From contig NZ_LMKC01000004.1 of the NCBI RefSeq assembly GCF_001421355.1, positions 186,001-250,000 of the forward strand: 64,000 nt of DNA, given 5' to 3'. The notes under the pieces were generated by a model, which was given only the letters and a program-made list of their open reading frames with translations, searched no databases and was not told where the DNA came from. Position numbers and translations under genes: made by a program. Positions 9,358 to 18,292 of the stretch are shown one piece after another. Position 1 is the stretch's first letter. Each line of letters opens with the position of its first letter. Origin of the DNA: Sphingomonas sp. Leaf9 (GTDB lineage Bacteria > Pseudomonadota > Alphaproteobacteria > Sphingomonadales > Sphingomonadaceae).

Positions 9358-10623
9358 ATGACCATCGACCGACTGGTGCCCGACCAGGAAATCGCAACGA
9401 TGGGTCGCGCCGCCCGCTCCGCCGCGCAGGCGCTCGCTACCACGCCGACCGCCGCCAAGGCCGCAGCGCTGCGAGCCGCCGCCGCGGCGATCCGGGCCGA
9501 TGGCGATGCGATCCTTGCCGCCAATGCGCAGGATGTTGCTGCGGCAGAAGCGAACGGCCTGTCCGGCGCGATGCTCGATCGGTTGCGGCTCGATCCCACC
9601 CGGCTGGAGGCGATGGCGGCGGGGGTCGAGGCGGTGGCAGGGCTGTCCGATCCGGTTGGCGACGTGATCGATCGCAGCGAACGACCGAACGGACTCACGC
9701 TGTCGCGCGTGCGTGTACCGATCGGGGTAATCGGCATCATCTATGAAAGCCGCCCCAACGTCACCGCCGATGCCGGCGCGCTGGCGGTGATGGCAGGCAA
9801 CGCCGCGATCCTGCGCGGCGGTAGCGAGGCGATCCACAGCAACCGTGCGATCCATGCCGCGATGGCGCGCGGGCTGGCCAGCGCCGGCCTGCCCGATGGC
9901 GCGGTACAGTTGATCCAGACGACCGATCGCGCGGCAGTCGGCGCGATGCTAACGGCGGAGGGGGTGATCGACCTGATCGTGCCGCGCGGAGGCAAGAGCC
10001 TGGTCGCGCGGGTGCAGGCCGAGGCGCGGGTGCCGGTGCTGGCGCATCTCGACGGGCTGAACCACAGCTATGTCGACCGGTCCGCCGATCCGGCGATGGC
10101 GGAGGCGATCGTCATCAATGCCAAGCTGCGGCGCACCGGCGTATGCGGCGCGACCGAGACGCTGCTGATCGACCGCGCCTATGGCGACCCGCTGCCGGTC
10201 CTGACCGGGCTGATCGCTGCCGGATGCGAACTGCGCGGCGACGCCGAGGTGCAGGCGCTCCATCCCGATATCCTCGAGGCGAACGCCGACGACTGGGACA
10301 CCGAATATCTCGATGCCATCCTGTCGGTGAAACTGGTCGATGGCGTCGACGACGCGATCGCGCATATCGCCGCACACGGCTCGCATCACACCGATGCGAT
10401 CATCACCGAGGACGCCGCGACCGCCGAACATTTCCTGGCGCGGGTCGATTCGGCGATCGTGATGTGGAACGCCTCTACCCAATTCGCCGATGGCGGCGAG
10501 TTCGGGCTGGGCGCGGAGATCGGCATTGCGACCGGGCGGCTGCACGCGCGGGGGCCGGTCGCGCTGGAGGGGCTGACGACATACAAATGGATCGTGCGGG
10601 GGAGCGGCCAGACCCGCCCTTGA
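9358..10623 (+). CDS. proA: Glutamate-5-semialdehyde dehydrogenase
   Basis: 421 residues, typical length. It reduces glutamyl-5-phosphate to glutamate-5-semialdehyde with NADPH in proline synthesis. Family marks: [12 protein letters not shown] (about residues 128-139), [19 protein letters not shown] and catalytic Cys263 in [13 protein letters not shown]. The ATG at 9358 has CAGGGGGAAG about 8 bases upstream and gives the expected N-terminus. It heads a run of co-directional genes (TA pair, nadD, rsfS, rlmH). proA-nadD-rsfS-rlmH order is a familiar arrangement in this group; the toxin-antitoxin pair between proA and nadD is the novelty here. No proB nearby. Confidence 0.95.
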   Translation: MTIDRLVPDQEIATMGRAARSAAQALATTPTAAKAAALRAAAAAIRADGDAILAANAQDVAAAEANGLSGAMLDRLRLDPTRLEAMAAGVEAVAGLSDPVGDVIDRSERPNGLTLSRVRVPIGVIGIIYESRPNVTADAGALAVMAGNAAILRGGSEAIHSNRAIHAAMARGLASAGLPDGAVQLIQTTDRAAVGAMLTAEGVIDLIVPRGGKSLVARVQAEARVPVLAHLDGLNHSYVDRSADPAMAEAIVINAKLRRTGVCGATETLLIDRAYGDPLPVLTGLIAAGCELRGDAEVQALHPDILEANADDWDTEYLDAILSVKLVDGVDDAIAHIAAHGSHHTDAIITEDAATAEHFLARVDSAIVMWNASTQFADGGEFGLGAEIGIATGRLHARGPVALEGLTTYKWIVRGSGQTRP

Positions 10624-10654
10624 TGGCGGCGGGTGCGGGGCATAGGTTGTGGGC

Positions 10655-10915
10655 ATGGAAAAAACCTCGCTGACCGCAACCATCGACGTCGCGACTGCCG
10701 CCATCGTGCAACGGCTGGCAACGGCGCGCGGTCAATCGATCGGCGATGTGGCCGCCACGCTGTTGCACGATGCCGCGATGTCCGAAGAGCGGTTGCTGGA
10801 CGCAGCACAGGTCGGGCTGGACGACCTGCGGCATGGCCGGACGATCCCGCATGAGGTCGTGATGCGGGAACTGGATGCGATGATCGCCCGCCACCGCGCG
10901 CGATGCCCGGACTGA
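10655..10915 (+). CDS. ParD/CopG-like ribbon-helix-helix antitoxin
   Basis: 86 residues. The N-terminal part (TSLTATIDVATAAIVQRLA, about 4-22) fits a ribbon-helix-helix DNA-binding strand and helix. The C-terminal part (GLDDLRHGRTIPHEVVMREL) has the G-x-x-D/E-x-x-x-G-R-x-x-P-H-E-x-V pattern seen in ParD-type antitoxins that wrap a RelE/ParE toxin. It starts 31 bp after proA (an in-frame GTG at 10649 is a possible earlier start) and overlaps the toxin gene by 13 bp. It would neutralise the toxin and autorepress the pair. Confidence 0.82.
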   Translation: MEKTSLTATIDVATAAIVQRLATARGQSIGDVAATLLHDAAMSEERLLDAAQVGLDDLRHGRTIPHEVVMRELDAMIARHRARCPD

Positions 10916-11202
10916 TCTGGACCGCTTCGGCGCTCCGCGACCTGGCCGATCTCGACACCTATCTGATCGAGCAGGATGCCGGTTCGTCGGCGGTTCGAAT
11001 CCTCGATAGTGTTTCCGCCGCGGCCGGTCGACTGTGCGAATATCCCGGCATCGGCCGGTCGCTCGGCGAGAATGTCCGGGTCTGGCGGGTCTTTGGCACC
11101 CCCTATGTGCTTCTCTATACCATCGAGCAGGAGGAGGTGGCCATTGTGCGCGTCTTGCACGAACGCCGAAACTGGCGGGACGACGGGTTTTCACGGGCAT
11201 GA
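10903..11202 (+). CDS. RelE/ParE-family toxin
   Basis: 99 residues with the ParE/RelE superfamily layout: LIWTASALRDLADLDTYL (about 4-21), CEYPGIGRSL (about 45-54) and the closing strands VFGTPYVLLYTIEQEEVAIV and VLHERRNW. In this family such proteins poison gyrase or cleave ribosome-bound mRNA; which one applies here is unknown. It begins 13 bp inside the antitoxin gene and its TGA overlaps the nadD ATG (ATGA, 11199-11202), so toxin translation should lead straight into nadD translation. Confidence 0.85.
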   Translation: MPGLIWTASALRDLADLDTYLIEQDAGSSAVRILDSVSAAAGRLCEYPGIGRSLGENVRVWRVFGTPYVLLYTIEQEEVAIVRVLHERRNWRDDGFSRA

Positions 11203-11822
11203 GCCGCATCGGCCTGCTCGGCGGATCGTTCAATCCCGCGCACAAGGGGCATCGCCGGGTGTCGCTGGCGGCGAAGCGTGCGTTGGCGCTGGACGAGGTG
11301 TGGTGGCTGGTGTCGCCGGGCAATCCGCTGAAACCCGCCGCCGGCATGGCGCCGCTGGCCGCGCGGCTCGCCTCGGCGCGGCGCGTCGCGCGCCACGCGC
11401 CGATCCGCCCGACCGCGATCGAGCGGCGGCTGGGCACGCGCTATACCGTCGACACCTTGCGCAAGCTGGTGCGGCTGTACCCGCAGCATCGCTTCGTCTG
11501 GTTGATGGGCGCGGACAATCTGGCGGACTTTCACCGCTGGCGCGACTGGCGCGGAATCGCGCGGACGGTGGCGATTGCGGTGATCGCGCGTCCGGGCTAT
11601 GAGGGTAAGGCCCTCGCTAGTCCTGCGATGGGTTGGTTGCGGCGCCATGCGCGGCCCGCAGGCCAGGCGAAACGATGGACGATGTGGAGTTTGCCGGCAC
11701 TGGTCCGTTTGCGCTTCCGTCCCGATCCGACGTCGGCGACCGCAATCCGCGCCGCCGATCCCGCCTGGCACCGCCGGATGATCCCGTCCGACCGGTCCGG
11801 CGCACAGGCCCCTGAAAGCTGA
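11199..11822 (+). CDS. nadD: Nicotinate-nucleotide adenylyltransferase
   Basis: 207 residues. It adenylates nicotinate mononucleotide to deamido-NAD in the cytoplasm, an essential step of NAD synthesis. The nucleotidyltransferase motif GGSFNPAHKGH is at residues 8-18, WWLVSPGNPLK at about 35-45, and the second ATP-binding motif appears as SATAIR (the family norm is S-T/S-x-I-R). The start is fixed by the ATGA overlap with the toxin gene; no separate Shine-Dalgarno is obvious, so expression may depend on coupling. It ends in a TGATG overlap with rsfS. Confidence 0.94.
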   Translation: MSRIGLLGGSFNPAHKGHRRVSLAAKRALALDEVWWLVSPGNPLKPAAGMAPLAARLASARRVARHAPIRPTAIERRLGTRYTVDTLRKLVRLYPQHRFVWLMGADNLADFHRWRDWRGIARTVAIAVIARPGYEGKALASPAMGWLRRHARPAGQAKRWTMWSLPALVRLRFRPDPTSATAIRAADPAWHRRMIPSDRSGAQAPES

Positions 11823-12211
11823 TGAACTTGCCGACCCCTACCGACCCGACCGATGCCATGACCGAGACCGAAGCGCTGCATCGCATGGTGCTCGCCAGCC
11901 TCGACGACGACCAGGCGGTCGAAACGGTGTCGATCCCGCTCGCCGGCAAATCGAGCATCGCCGATTACATGGTGATCGCCAGCGGCCGGTCGAGCCGGCA
12001 GGTGGCGTCGATGGCGCAGAAGCTGGCCGAACGGGTGAAGGCCGAATTCGGCCGTCCGTCGCGCATCGAAGGGCTGCCGACCGCCGACTGGGTGCTGATC
12101 GACACCGGCGACGTGATCGTCCACCTGTTCCGCCCCGAAGTCCGCACCTTCTACAATCTGGAGCGGATGTGGGCGTTCGGCGATACGCTGAACCCGACCG
12201 CGCACGCCTGA
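11822..12211 (+). CDS. rsfS: Ribosomal silencing factor RsfS
   Basis: 129 residues. It binds L14 of the large subunit and blocks subunit joining when nutrients are scarce. The family core is clear: DDDQAVETVSIPLAGKSSIA (about 28-47), DYMVIASGRSSRQVASMA, WVLIDTGDVIVHLF and R-x-x-Y/F-x-L-E-R-M-W near the end (RTFYNLERMWAF). The first 13 residues before MTETEAL are poorly conserved in character; the second ATG at 11858 is an alternative start. It overlaps the nadD stop by one base. Confidence 0.93.
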   Translation: MNLPTPTDPTDAMTETEALHRMVLASLDDDQAVETVSIPLAGKSSIADYMVIASGRSSRQVASMAQKLAERVKAEFGRPSRIEGLPTADWVLIDTGDVIVHLFRPEVRTFYNLERMWAFGDTLNPTAHA

Positions 12212-12223
12212 TCCCGGTCGCCC

Positions 12224-12646
12224 GTGCTGCTGCATATCGTCGCGCGCGGGCGGATCGGGCGTAGTCCCGAGGGGGAGCTGATCGACCGCTATCTGAAGCG
12301 GGTCAGCTGGCCGACAAAGATCACCGAACTGCCCGATACCGGGGGCAGGATGCCGCCGGTCGAACCCGGCACGCGCATCGTGATGCTGGATGAAAAGGGC
12401 CGCGACCTGCCGTCGCTGGCGTTCGCGACACAGCTGGGCCGCTGGCGCGACGATGGCGTGCGCGAGACGCGGTTCCTGCTGGGTGCGGCGGACGGCTTCG
12501 ACGATGCGCAGCGGGCGCAGGCCGACCTGTTGCTGGCGTTCGGCAAGGCGACATGGCCGCATCTGATGGCCCGCGCGATGCTGGCCGAACAATTGTGGCG
12601 CGCGGCCAGCATCCTTGCCGGCCACCCATACCACCGCGAAGGATGA
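12224..12646 (+). CDS. rlmH: 23S rRNA pseudouridine-1915 N3-methyltransferase
   Basis: 140 residues from a GTG start, 12 bp after rsfS. A SPOUT-fold methyltransferase acting on helix 69 of 23S rRNA in assembled ribosomes. Visible marks: IVARGRIG at the N-terminus, MLDEKGRDLPSLAFA (about 54-68), the cofactor knot FLLGAADGF (about 85-93) and the C-terminal RAMLAEQLWRAASILAGHPYHRE. The stop codon overlaps the next start (ATGA). Confidence 0.95.
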   Translation: MLLHIVARGRIGRSPEGELIDRYLKRVSWPTKITELPDTGGRMPPVEPGTRIVMLDEKGRDLPSLAFATQLGRWRDDGVRETRFLLGAADGFDDAQRAQADLLLAFGKATWPHLMARAMLAEQLWRAASILAGHPYHREG

Positions 12647-13797
12647 GGCGCGCGGTCGCCCTGATCGCCGCACTCGCCGCGCTGGCCGGGGCGGCGGCGT
12701 GGGGGCGGGACGATCCGGTCGCCGCCGGGCGCGAGCGACTGTCGGCCGCCCGCCGCGACGCGGCCGAGGCCGCCATACGGTCCCGGCGACTGGAGCAGGC
12801 GGCCCGTGCCGCCCGCGCGGGGGCGGAACGGACCCGGGCGGCGCAGGCCGCGCTGGCGGCGCGAATCGCCGCGGCGGAGGCGGACGCACGGGCGGCACGG
12901 GCGCGGGTCGCGCTGGTCGGCGAACTACTTGACCGGCGCCGTTCCGATCTGGCGGCGGGGCAGGCGCCGGTCGCGCGGCTGGTAGGGGCGCTGCAATCGC
13001 TCGCCACGCGGCCGGCATGGCTGGCGGTGGCGCAGCCGGGATCGACCGACGATCTGGTCCATGTCCGTGCGGTATTGGGGACGGTGGTGCCGGTGATGCA
13101 GCAGCGTACCGCCGCCGTCCGCGTGCGCGTGGCCGATGCCGCGCGGCTGCGGTCGCAGGCCGGCATCGCGCTGTCGGCGCTGGCCGCCAGCAATGCGCGG
13201 CTGGAGGGCGAACGCCTGTCGCTGGTGCGGGCGGAGGCGGCGCAGCGGTTGCGATCACGCGCACTGGCCCGCGGGGCGATGGTCGAATCGGATCGCGCGA
13301 TCGCGCTGGGTGAACAGGCGCGCGATATCGTCGACCGGCTGGAGGAACTGGGCGAGGCGAGCGACACGCGCGCCGCGCTGGCCGCGCTGCCCGGCCCCCT
13401 GCCCCGCCCCGAAGGCACGTCGTCGCCCCTGCCCCCGCCCGCCTATCGCCTGCCAGTGCGGGGCACGGTCGCCACCGGATTTGGCGAAATCAGCGACAGC
13501 GGGGTGCGGGCGCGCGGGCTGACGCTGACCGTCGCCCCCGGTGCGCTGGTCCTCGCCCCTGCGCCGGGCCGGATCGCGTTCAGCAAGCGGTTTCGCGGGT
13601 ATCGCCGGGTCGTGATCCTCGACCATGGCGATGGCTGGACGACCACCGTCACCGGGCTGGCGGCCAGCGTGGGCCCGGTCGACGGGCGGGTGGTCGCCGG
13701 CACGCCGATCGGTCGCGCGCCGATGGGTGACGCACCGCCGGTCACGATCGAGCTGCGCCGGCGCGGCGTGCCGGTCGATCTGGCGGCGATGCTGTAG
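12643..13797 (+). CDS. EnvC-like murein hydrolase activator (degenerate LytM)
   Basis: 384 residues: a signal sequence (about 1-20), an Ala/Arg-rich coiled coil (about 25-250) and a C-terminal LytM/M23-type domain (about 270-384, from LPVRGTVATGFGEI). In active M23 enzymes zinc is held by H-x3-D and H-x-H. Here the first His position is gone (VRARGLTLTV) and the second motif reads VTGLAA in place of a histidine pair, although DHGDGWTT survives. It is therefore probably a non-catalytic activator of a cell-wall amidase in septation, as in EnvC. It overlaps rlmH by 4 bp. Confidence 0.85.
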   Translation: MRRAVALIAALAALAGAAAWGRDDPVAAGRERLSAARRDAAEAAIRSRRLEQAARAARAGAERTRAAQAALAARIAAAEADARAARARVALVGELLDRRRSDLAAGQAPVARLVGALQSLATRPAWLAVAQPGSTDDLVHVRAVLGTVVPVMQQRTAAVRVRVADAARLRSQAGIALSALAASNARLEGERLSLVRAEAAQRLRSRALARGAMVESDRAIALGEQARDIVDRLEELGEASDTRAALAALPGPLPRPEGTSSPLPPPAYRLPVRGTVATGFGEISDSGVRARGLTLTVAPGALVLAPAPGRIAFSKRFRGYRRVVILDHGDGWTTTVTGLAASVGPVDGRVVAGTPIGRAPMGDAPPVTIELRRRGVPVDLAAML

Positions 13798-13901
13798 GGC
13801 AGCCGACAACACTCCTCAGAAATGTCAACAGCCGCGTAACCGTATATTATCCGAATCCAGTCCATAGCGTACCGAACGACACGATTCGGAAGGACCGCAG
13901 C

Positions 13902-15728
13902 ATGCACTCGATCAACCGGATGGTTTTGGCGGCAATCGCCGCCATTGCGCTGCTGGTACTCGGTTCCGCCGGGGCGAGTGTCTGGTCCAACGGACAGCAG
14001 GCGGACGCCCGTGCGAACATCACGCGCGGATCGGCGCTGCTGCGCAACCACATGACCGCCGACATGATGCACGACACGGTTCGCGGTGACGTGCTGTCGG
14101 TACTGCGCGCGGCATCGGCCGGCGACCTCGATCTCGCCGAGAACCGCCGGGCGCTGGTCGAGGATTCGGCTGCGCTGCGCAAGGCGTTGCAGGCCGATGC
14201 CGCCTATAGCGATGCTCCGGCGGTCGTGGCGCAGGCCCGCCGGATCACCCCGCTGGTCGATGCCTATATCGACACCGCCGGGCGTATCGCCGATGCCGCC
14301 GCCGTCGACCCGGCGCGGGCCTCCGCGCTGCTGCCGGGGTTTCTCGAAGCCTTCGATAAGCTGGAGGGCGGCATGAGCACGCTGTCCGACGCGATCGAAT
14401 CGCACCTGCGCGACGTCGGTGAACAGGCGACCGCAACCGCAACCTTCGCCAAGCTGCTGCTGGCCGCCACCACCATCGCGACTTTCGGCGTCATCCTGGC
14501 CATCGGTTTTGCCACCCGCCGCTTCGTGGTGGCGCCGCTGCTCGCGCTGGTCGGCACGTTGCAGCGCATGACGTCGGGCGACATGGCCGTCACCATTCCC
14601 GTCAACGGGCGGCGCGACGAACTGGGCCAGCTGGCCGGCGCGACGCGCGACCTGCGCGACCAGCTGATCGCGGCCGAACGCGCCAAGGGGGAGCAGACGA
14701 CGCTGATCGTCGACAGCTTCGGCACGGCGCTGGCACGGCTGGCCGAGGGGGATCTGGTCTCGCGCGTCGATGCCGACCTGACCGGCCCGTTCGCGCGGAT
14801 CAAGGCGGACTTCAACGCCGCCGTCACCGCGCTGCAGACCACGCTCTCCACCGTGACCGAGGCGGCGAGCAGCATCAACAACGGCGCCGACGATATCCGC
14901 CAGGCGTCCGACGACCTATCGCAGCGCACCGAACAGCAGGCCGCCAGCCTGGAGGAGACGGCGGCGGCGATGGACGAGATCACCTCGACCGTCCGCGAAA
15001 CCGCCGCCGGGGCGGCACAGGCCAACCGGATCGTCGGCGAGGCACGCCACGAGGCCGACCAGTCGGGCGAGATCGTCCGCCGCGCGGTCGAGGCGATGCG
15101 CGGCATCGAACACGCCTCTGCCGAGATCAGCGATATCATCAGCGTGATCGACGGCATCTCGTTCCAGACCAACCTGCTGGCGCTGAACGCCGGCGTCGAG
15201 GCCGCGCGCGCGGGCGATGCGGGCAAGGGTTTCGCCGTCGTCGCAAGCGAGGTGCGCGCGCTGGCGCAGCGATCGGCGGACGCGGCCAAGGACGTGAAGA
15301 CCCGCATCACCGCGTCGTCGACCCAGATCGGCACCGGGGTGCAGCTGGTCGGCGAAACCGGCGAGGCGCTGGCCCGGATCATCAACCGCATCGGCGAGAT
15401 CGACGGGCTGGTCGCCAACATCGCCGCCTCCGCCGAACGGCAGGCGACCGGCCTGCACCAGATCAATACCGCCGTGTCGGAAATGGACGGCATGACGCAG
15501 CAGAATGCGGCGATGGTCGAGGAAGCGACGGCGGCGGTGCGCAGCCTCGCCTCCGATGCCGATGGCATGACCCGGCAGATCACCAGCTTCCGCCTGGGCA
15601 ACACCCCGCCGCGCGCTGCACCTGCCCGCCAGGCACCGTCCCGCCTGACGAGCGTGGTCCCGATGCGACCGCGCGTGGCGGGCAATACCGCGCTGGCCAT
15701 GGAGGAGGATGACTGGTCGTCGTTCTAA
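13902..15728 (+). CDS. Methyl-accepting chemotaxis protein
   Basis: 608 residues. TM1 about 7-27, a helical periplasmic sensor of about 150 residues, TM2 about 185-205 (LLLAATTIATFGVILAIGFA), a HAMP domain, then the long cytoplasmic signalling helices. The hairpin tip is canonical (DGISFQTNLLALNAGVEAAR, about 425-444), with the NAGVEAARAG variant common in alphaproteobacteria. The tail ends EEDDWSSF, reminiscent of CheR-docking pentapeptides. It has its own 104-bp leader with GGAAGGA before the ATG, so it is probably transcribed separately from envC. The ligand is unknown and no che genes are nearby. Confidence 0.93.
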   Translation: MHSINRMVLAAIAAIALLVLGSAGASVWSNGQQADARANITRGSALLRNHMTADMMHDTVRGDVLSVLRAASAGDLDLAENRRALVEDSAALRKALQADAAYSDAPAVVAQARRITPLVDAYIDTAGRIADAAAVDPARASALLPGFLEAFDKLEGGMSTLSDAIESHLRDVGEQATATATFAKLLLAATTIATFGVILAIGFATRRFVVAPLLALVGTLQRMTSGDMAVTIPVNGRRDELGQLAGATRDLRDQLIAAERAKGEQTTLIVDSFGTALARLAEGDLVSRVDADLTGPFARIKADFNAAVTALQTTLSTVTEAASSINNGADDIRQASDDLSQRTEQQAASLEETAAAMDEITSTVRETAAGAAQANRIVGEARHEADQSGEIVRRAVEAMRGIEHASAEISDIISVIDGISFQTNLLALNAGVEAARAGDAGKGFAVVASEVRALAQRSADAAKDVKTRITASSTQIGTGVQLVGETGEALARIINRIGEIDGLVANIAASAERQATGLHQINTAVSEMDGMTQQNAAMVEEATAAVRSLASDADGMTRQITSFRLGNTPPRAAPARQAPSRLTSVVPMRPRVAGNTALAMEEDDWSSF

Positions 15729-15822
15729 AGCGCTGTTCGACGCTGGCGGCGCGCTGTCGGGGCGAACCCGGCCCTTTCCGGGGTGACGGCCAGTCCTGCG
15801 CGCGCCGTCAGACAGCGCTTTG
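15727..15822. repeat. Long-loop inverted repeat after the chemoreceptor gene
   Basis: AAAGCGCTGT starts at the stop codon (15727-15736) and its exact complement ACAGCGCTTT is at 15813-15822. The 76-bp interior is itself GC-rich and partly self-complementary. It may act as the transcript end for the chemoreceptor gene; there is no T-run. Confidence 0.45.
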
Positions 15823-15884
15823 ATCGCGGCACGTTTTACCGCTAGTGTGGCAAACGTACCGCAGTCGAAAGTATCCTGACGTTT

Positions 15885-17240
15885 ATGCGTATGTCCCGTT
15901 CGTTTCTTCAGGCCACCGCCATCGTCGGCGCGATGGCGCTGGTTCCCGTCGCCACCGGTGCGATGGCGCAGGCCGATGCCGGCAGCTTCCGCGAACTCGA
16001 CAATTTCATGGACGTCTATAACCGCGTAAAGGCGAGTTACGTCGACAAGGTGGACGACAAGACGCTGATGGAAGGGGCGATGCGCGGGATGCTCGCCGCG
16101 CTCGATCCGCATTCCAGTTACCTGGATGCCAAGGATTTCGAGAATCTGCGCATCGCCACGACCGGCAATTATTCGGGCCTGGGCCTCTCGGTCACGCTGG
16201 AGGACGGCGCGGTCAAGGTCATTACGCCCACCGAGGATACACCGGCGGCGCGGGCCGGCATCAAGTCGGGCGACTATATCACCCATGTCGATGGCAAGCT
16301 GATCGTCGGCGGCACGCTGGACGAGGCGGTTGCGCAGATGCGCGGCCCCACGGGGTCAAAGGTCTCGCTGACCATCGTCCGCCCCGGCCGCGACAAGCCG
16401 ATCGAACTGACGCTGGTGCGCAGCACGATCGTGCAGAAGCCGGTGAAGTGGGAGGTGAAGGACGGCATCGGCGTCATCAACATCAACACCTTCAGCGAGA
16501 CGACCGGCGCCGATACCCGCGCCGCGATCGCCGGGATCGACAAGGCGCTGGGCCACAAGCCCGAGGGCTATATCATCGACCTGCGCGACAATGGCGGCGG
16601 GCTGCTGAACCAGGCGATCGAGGTGTCCGACACCTTCCTGGCGCGCGGCGAGATCGTGTCGCAGCGCGGACGCGACAAGGCCGATACCGAACGCTATTTC
16701 GCCGAGGAAATGGTGCCGGGCGATCTGGCGCAGGGGCTGCCGATCATCGTGCTGACCAATCCGGGCACGGCATCGGCGTCGGAAATCGTCGCCGGTGCGC
16801 TGCAGGACCATCACCGCGCGATCGTGATGGGCGAACGCAGCTTCGGCAAGGGATCGGTCCAGTCGATCTTCGACCTGTCGAAGAACACCGCCGTCCGCCT
16901 GACCACCGCGCGCTACCACACGCCGTCGGGCCGGTCGGTACAGGAAGGGGGCATCGACCCCGACCTGAAGGTGCCGCAGATTTCCGACCCCGATTACAAG
17001 AGCCGGCCGGTGTATCGCGAGGCCGATCTGCGCCGTCACCTGGTCAACGAAGCCGGGGTCGACGACAAGACGCTGACCGAGGATACGAAGGACGATCCGC
17101 GCTTCGCCGAAACCGCCGAATCGCTCAAGAAGCGCGGGATCGACGATTTCCAGCTCTATTATGCGCTCCAGACCATGGGCCGCGTCGGACCCACCACGCG
17201 GATGGCGGCAGCGCCGGCGGCCAAGCCGGGCAAGCGCTAA
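15885..17240 (+). CDS. ctpA: Carboxy-terminal processing protease (S41)
   Basis: 451 residues. Signal peptide about 1-28 (ends GAMAQ), a cap helix region, PDZ domain about 95-180 (NYSGLGLSVTLEDG through TPAARAGIKSGDYI), then the S41 protease core. The catalytic pair is visible: Ser297 in GTASASEIV and Lys322 in RSFGKGSVQ, the usual 25-residue spacing. It is a periplasmic serine protease that trims envelope proteins or cell-wall hydrolases. Its partner genes in many relatives are rlmH and the envC homologue just upstream; here a chemoreceptor gene intervenes. GCGTATGTCC offers a second ATG two codons on. Confidence 0.94.
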   Translation: MRMSRSFLQATAIVGAMALVPVATGAMAQADAGSFRELDNFMDVYNRVKASYVDKVDDKTLMEGAMRGMLAALDPHSSYLDAKDFENLRIATTGNYSGLGLSVTLEDGAVKVITPTEDTPAARAGIKSGDYITHVDGKLIVGGTLDEAVAQMRGPTGSKVSLTIVRPGRDKPIELTLVRSTIVQKPVKWEVKDGIGVININTFSETTGADTRAAIAGIDKALGHKPEGYIIDLRDNGGGLLNQAIEVSDTFLARGEIVSQRGRDKADTERYFAEEMVPGDLAQGLPIIVLTNPGTASASEIVAGALQDHHRAIVMGERSFGKGSVQSIFDLSKNTAVRLTTARYHTPSGRSVQEGGIDPDLKVPQISDPDYKSRPVYREADLRRHLVNEAGVDDKTLTEDTKDDPRFAETAESLKKRGIDDFQLYYALQTMGRVGPTTRMAAAPAAKPGKR

Positions 17241-17244
17241 TCCT

Positions 17245-17724
17245 ATGCGCGCCAACGACCTGCCGCTCGCGCGCTGGATCGCGCTGCTCCTGCCGCTCAC
17301 GCTGATCGGCGGGGCATTGGCATCGCAATATCTGGGCGGGCTGTACCCGTGCGAGATGTGCCATTGGCAACGCTGGCCGCATTATGCCGCCATTGCGCTG
17401 GCCGCGCTGTCGTTCGTGGTGCCGCGCACGTCGGGCAAGCGGGCGCTGATCGTGCTGGCCGGGGTGGCGATCCTCGTCAGCGGGATGATCGGCGTGTTCC
17501 ATGCCGGCGTCGAATATCATTGGTGGCAGGGGATCACCGCCTGCGCCAACACGCTGGGCGCGACCGGCGGCGACCTGTTGGCGGCGATCGTGCGGCAACC
17601 GGTGGTGCGCTGCGACGTGCCGCAATGGACGTTCCTTGGCATTTCGCTGGCCGGATTCAACGCGATCCTTTCGATCGCTGGTGCGTTGGCAGTGCTGGTT
17701 CTCGCGACGAGGAAGCGGACATGA
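17245..17724 (+). CDS. dsbB: Disulfide bond formation protein B
   Basis: 159 residues with four predicted membrane helices. The redox centres are present: C36-x-x-C39 in YPCEMCHWQRWPHY and the second periplasmic pair C100 and C123. DsbB reoxidises DsbA and passes electrons to ubiquinone, which fits its coupling to a ubiquinone-synthesis gene: the stop overlaps the coq7 start (ATGA). It begins 4 bp after ctpA, so ctpA-dsbB-coq7 is one transcript. Confidence 0.92.
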   Translation: MRANDLPLARWIALLLPLTLIGGALASQYLGGLYPCEMCHWQRWPHYAAIALAALSFVVPRTSGKRALIVLAGVAILVSGMIGVFHAGVEYHWWQGITACANTLGATGGDLLAAIVRQPVVRCDVPQWTFLGISLAGFNAILSIAGALAVLVLATRKRT

Positions 17725-18260
17725 GCAAGTGGCGGCCCGGTGACCCCAGGCCCGATGGCATCCGGTCGATGATTCGCGTCGACCAAGCCGGCGAATATGG
17801 CGCGACCCGCATCTATGCCGGGCAGCTGGCGGTGATGGGCGATCGCAGTCCCATGTCGGCCGCGATCCAGGGCATGGCGTTGCAGGAGGCGGAGCACCGC
17901 GCCTATTTCGACGCGCTGATCGCCGAGCGCGGCGTGCGACCGACGTTGATCCAGCCCTTCTGGGACGTGGCCGGCTTTGCCTTGGGCGCGGTGACGGCGG
18001 CGATCGGGCCGGAGGCGGCGATGGCCTGCACCGCTGCGGTCGAAACCGAAATCGACAAACATTATGAGGATCAGCTCACCGAACTGGGCGCCGATCATCC
18101 TGAGTTAAGCGAAGCGATCGCAAGGTTCCAGGCAGAGGAACTGGAGCATAAGGAAGCGGCGCTGGCGCATGGTGCCGAACGCGCGCCCGCCTATCCGTTG
18201 CTGTCGGCGGCGATTCGCGCAGGGTGTCGCGTCGCCATCGCCGTTTCGAAACGTATTTGA
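17721..18260 (+). CDS. coq7: Demethoxyubiquinone hydroxylase
   Basis: 179 residues. A di-iron monooxygenase that hydroxylates demethoxyubiquinone in the aerobic ubiquinone pathway. The two E-x-x-H-type iron-binding repeats are visible (ALQEAEHRAYFDAL at about 53-66 and FQAEELEHKEAALAH at about 135-149), together with DQAGEYGATRIYAG at 20-33 and ETEIDKHYEDQL. It is translationally coupled to dsbB. Confidence 0.94.
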   Translation: MSKWRPGDPRPDGIRSMIRVDQAGEYGATRIYAGQLAVMGDRSPMSAAIQGMALQEAEHRAYFDALIAERGVRPTLIQPFWDVAGFALGAVTAAIGPEAAMACTAAVETEIDKHYEDQLTELGADHPELSEAIARFQAEELEHKEAALAHGAERAPAYPLLSAAIRAGCRVAIAVSKRI

Positions 18261-18292
18261 CCGACCGGGCGTTATCCGGACAGGAGGATTTG

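Noticed and set aside
12643..13797. Active M23 zinc endopeptidase
   Set aside because: Two of the zinc-binding motifs are missing, so an enzyme call is not supported; described as an activator instead.
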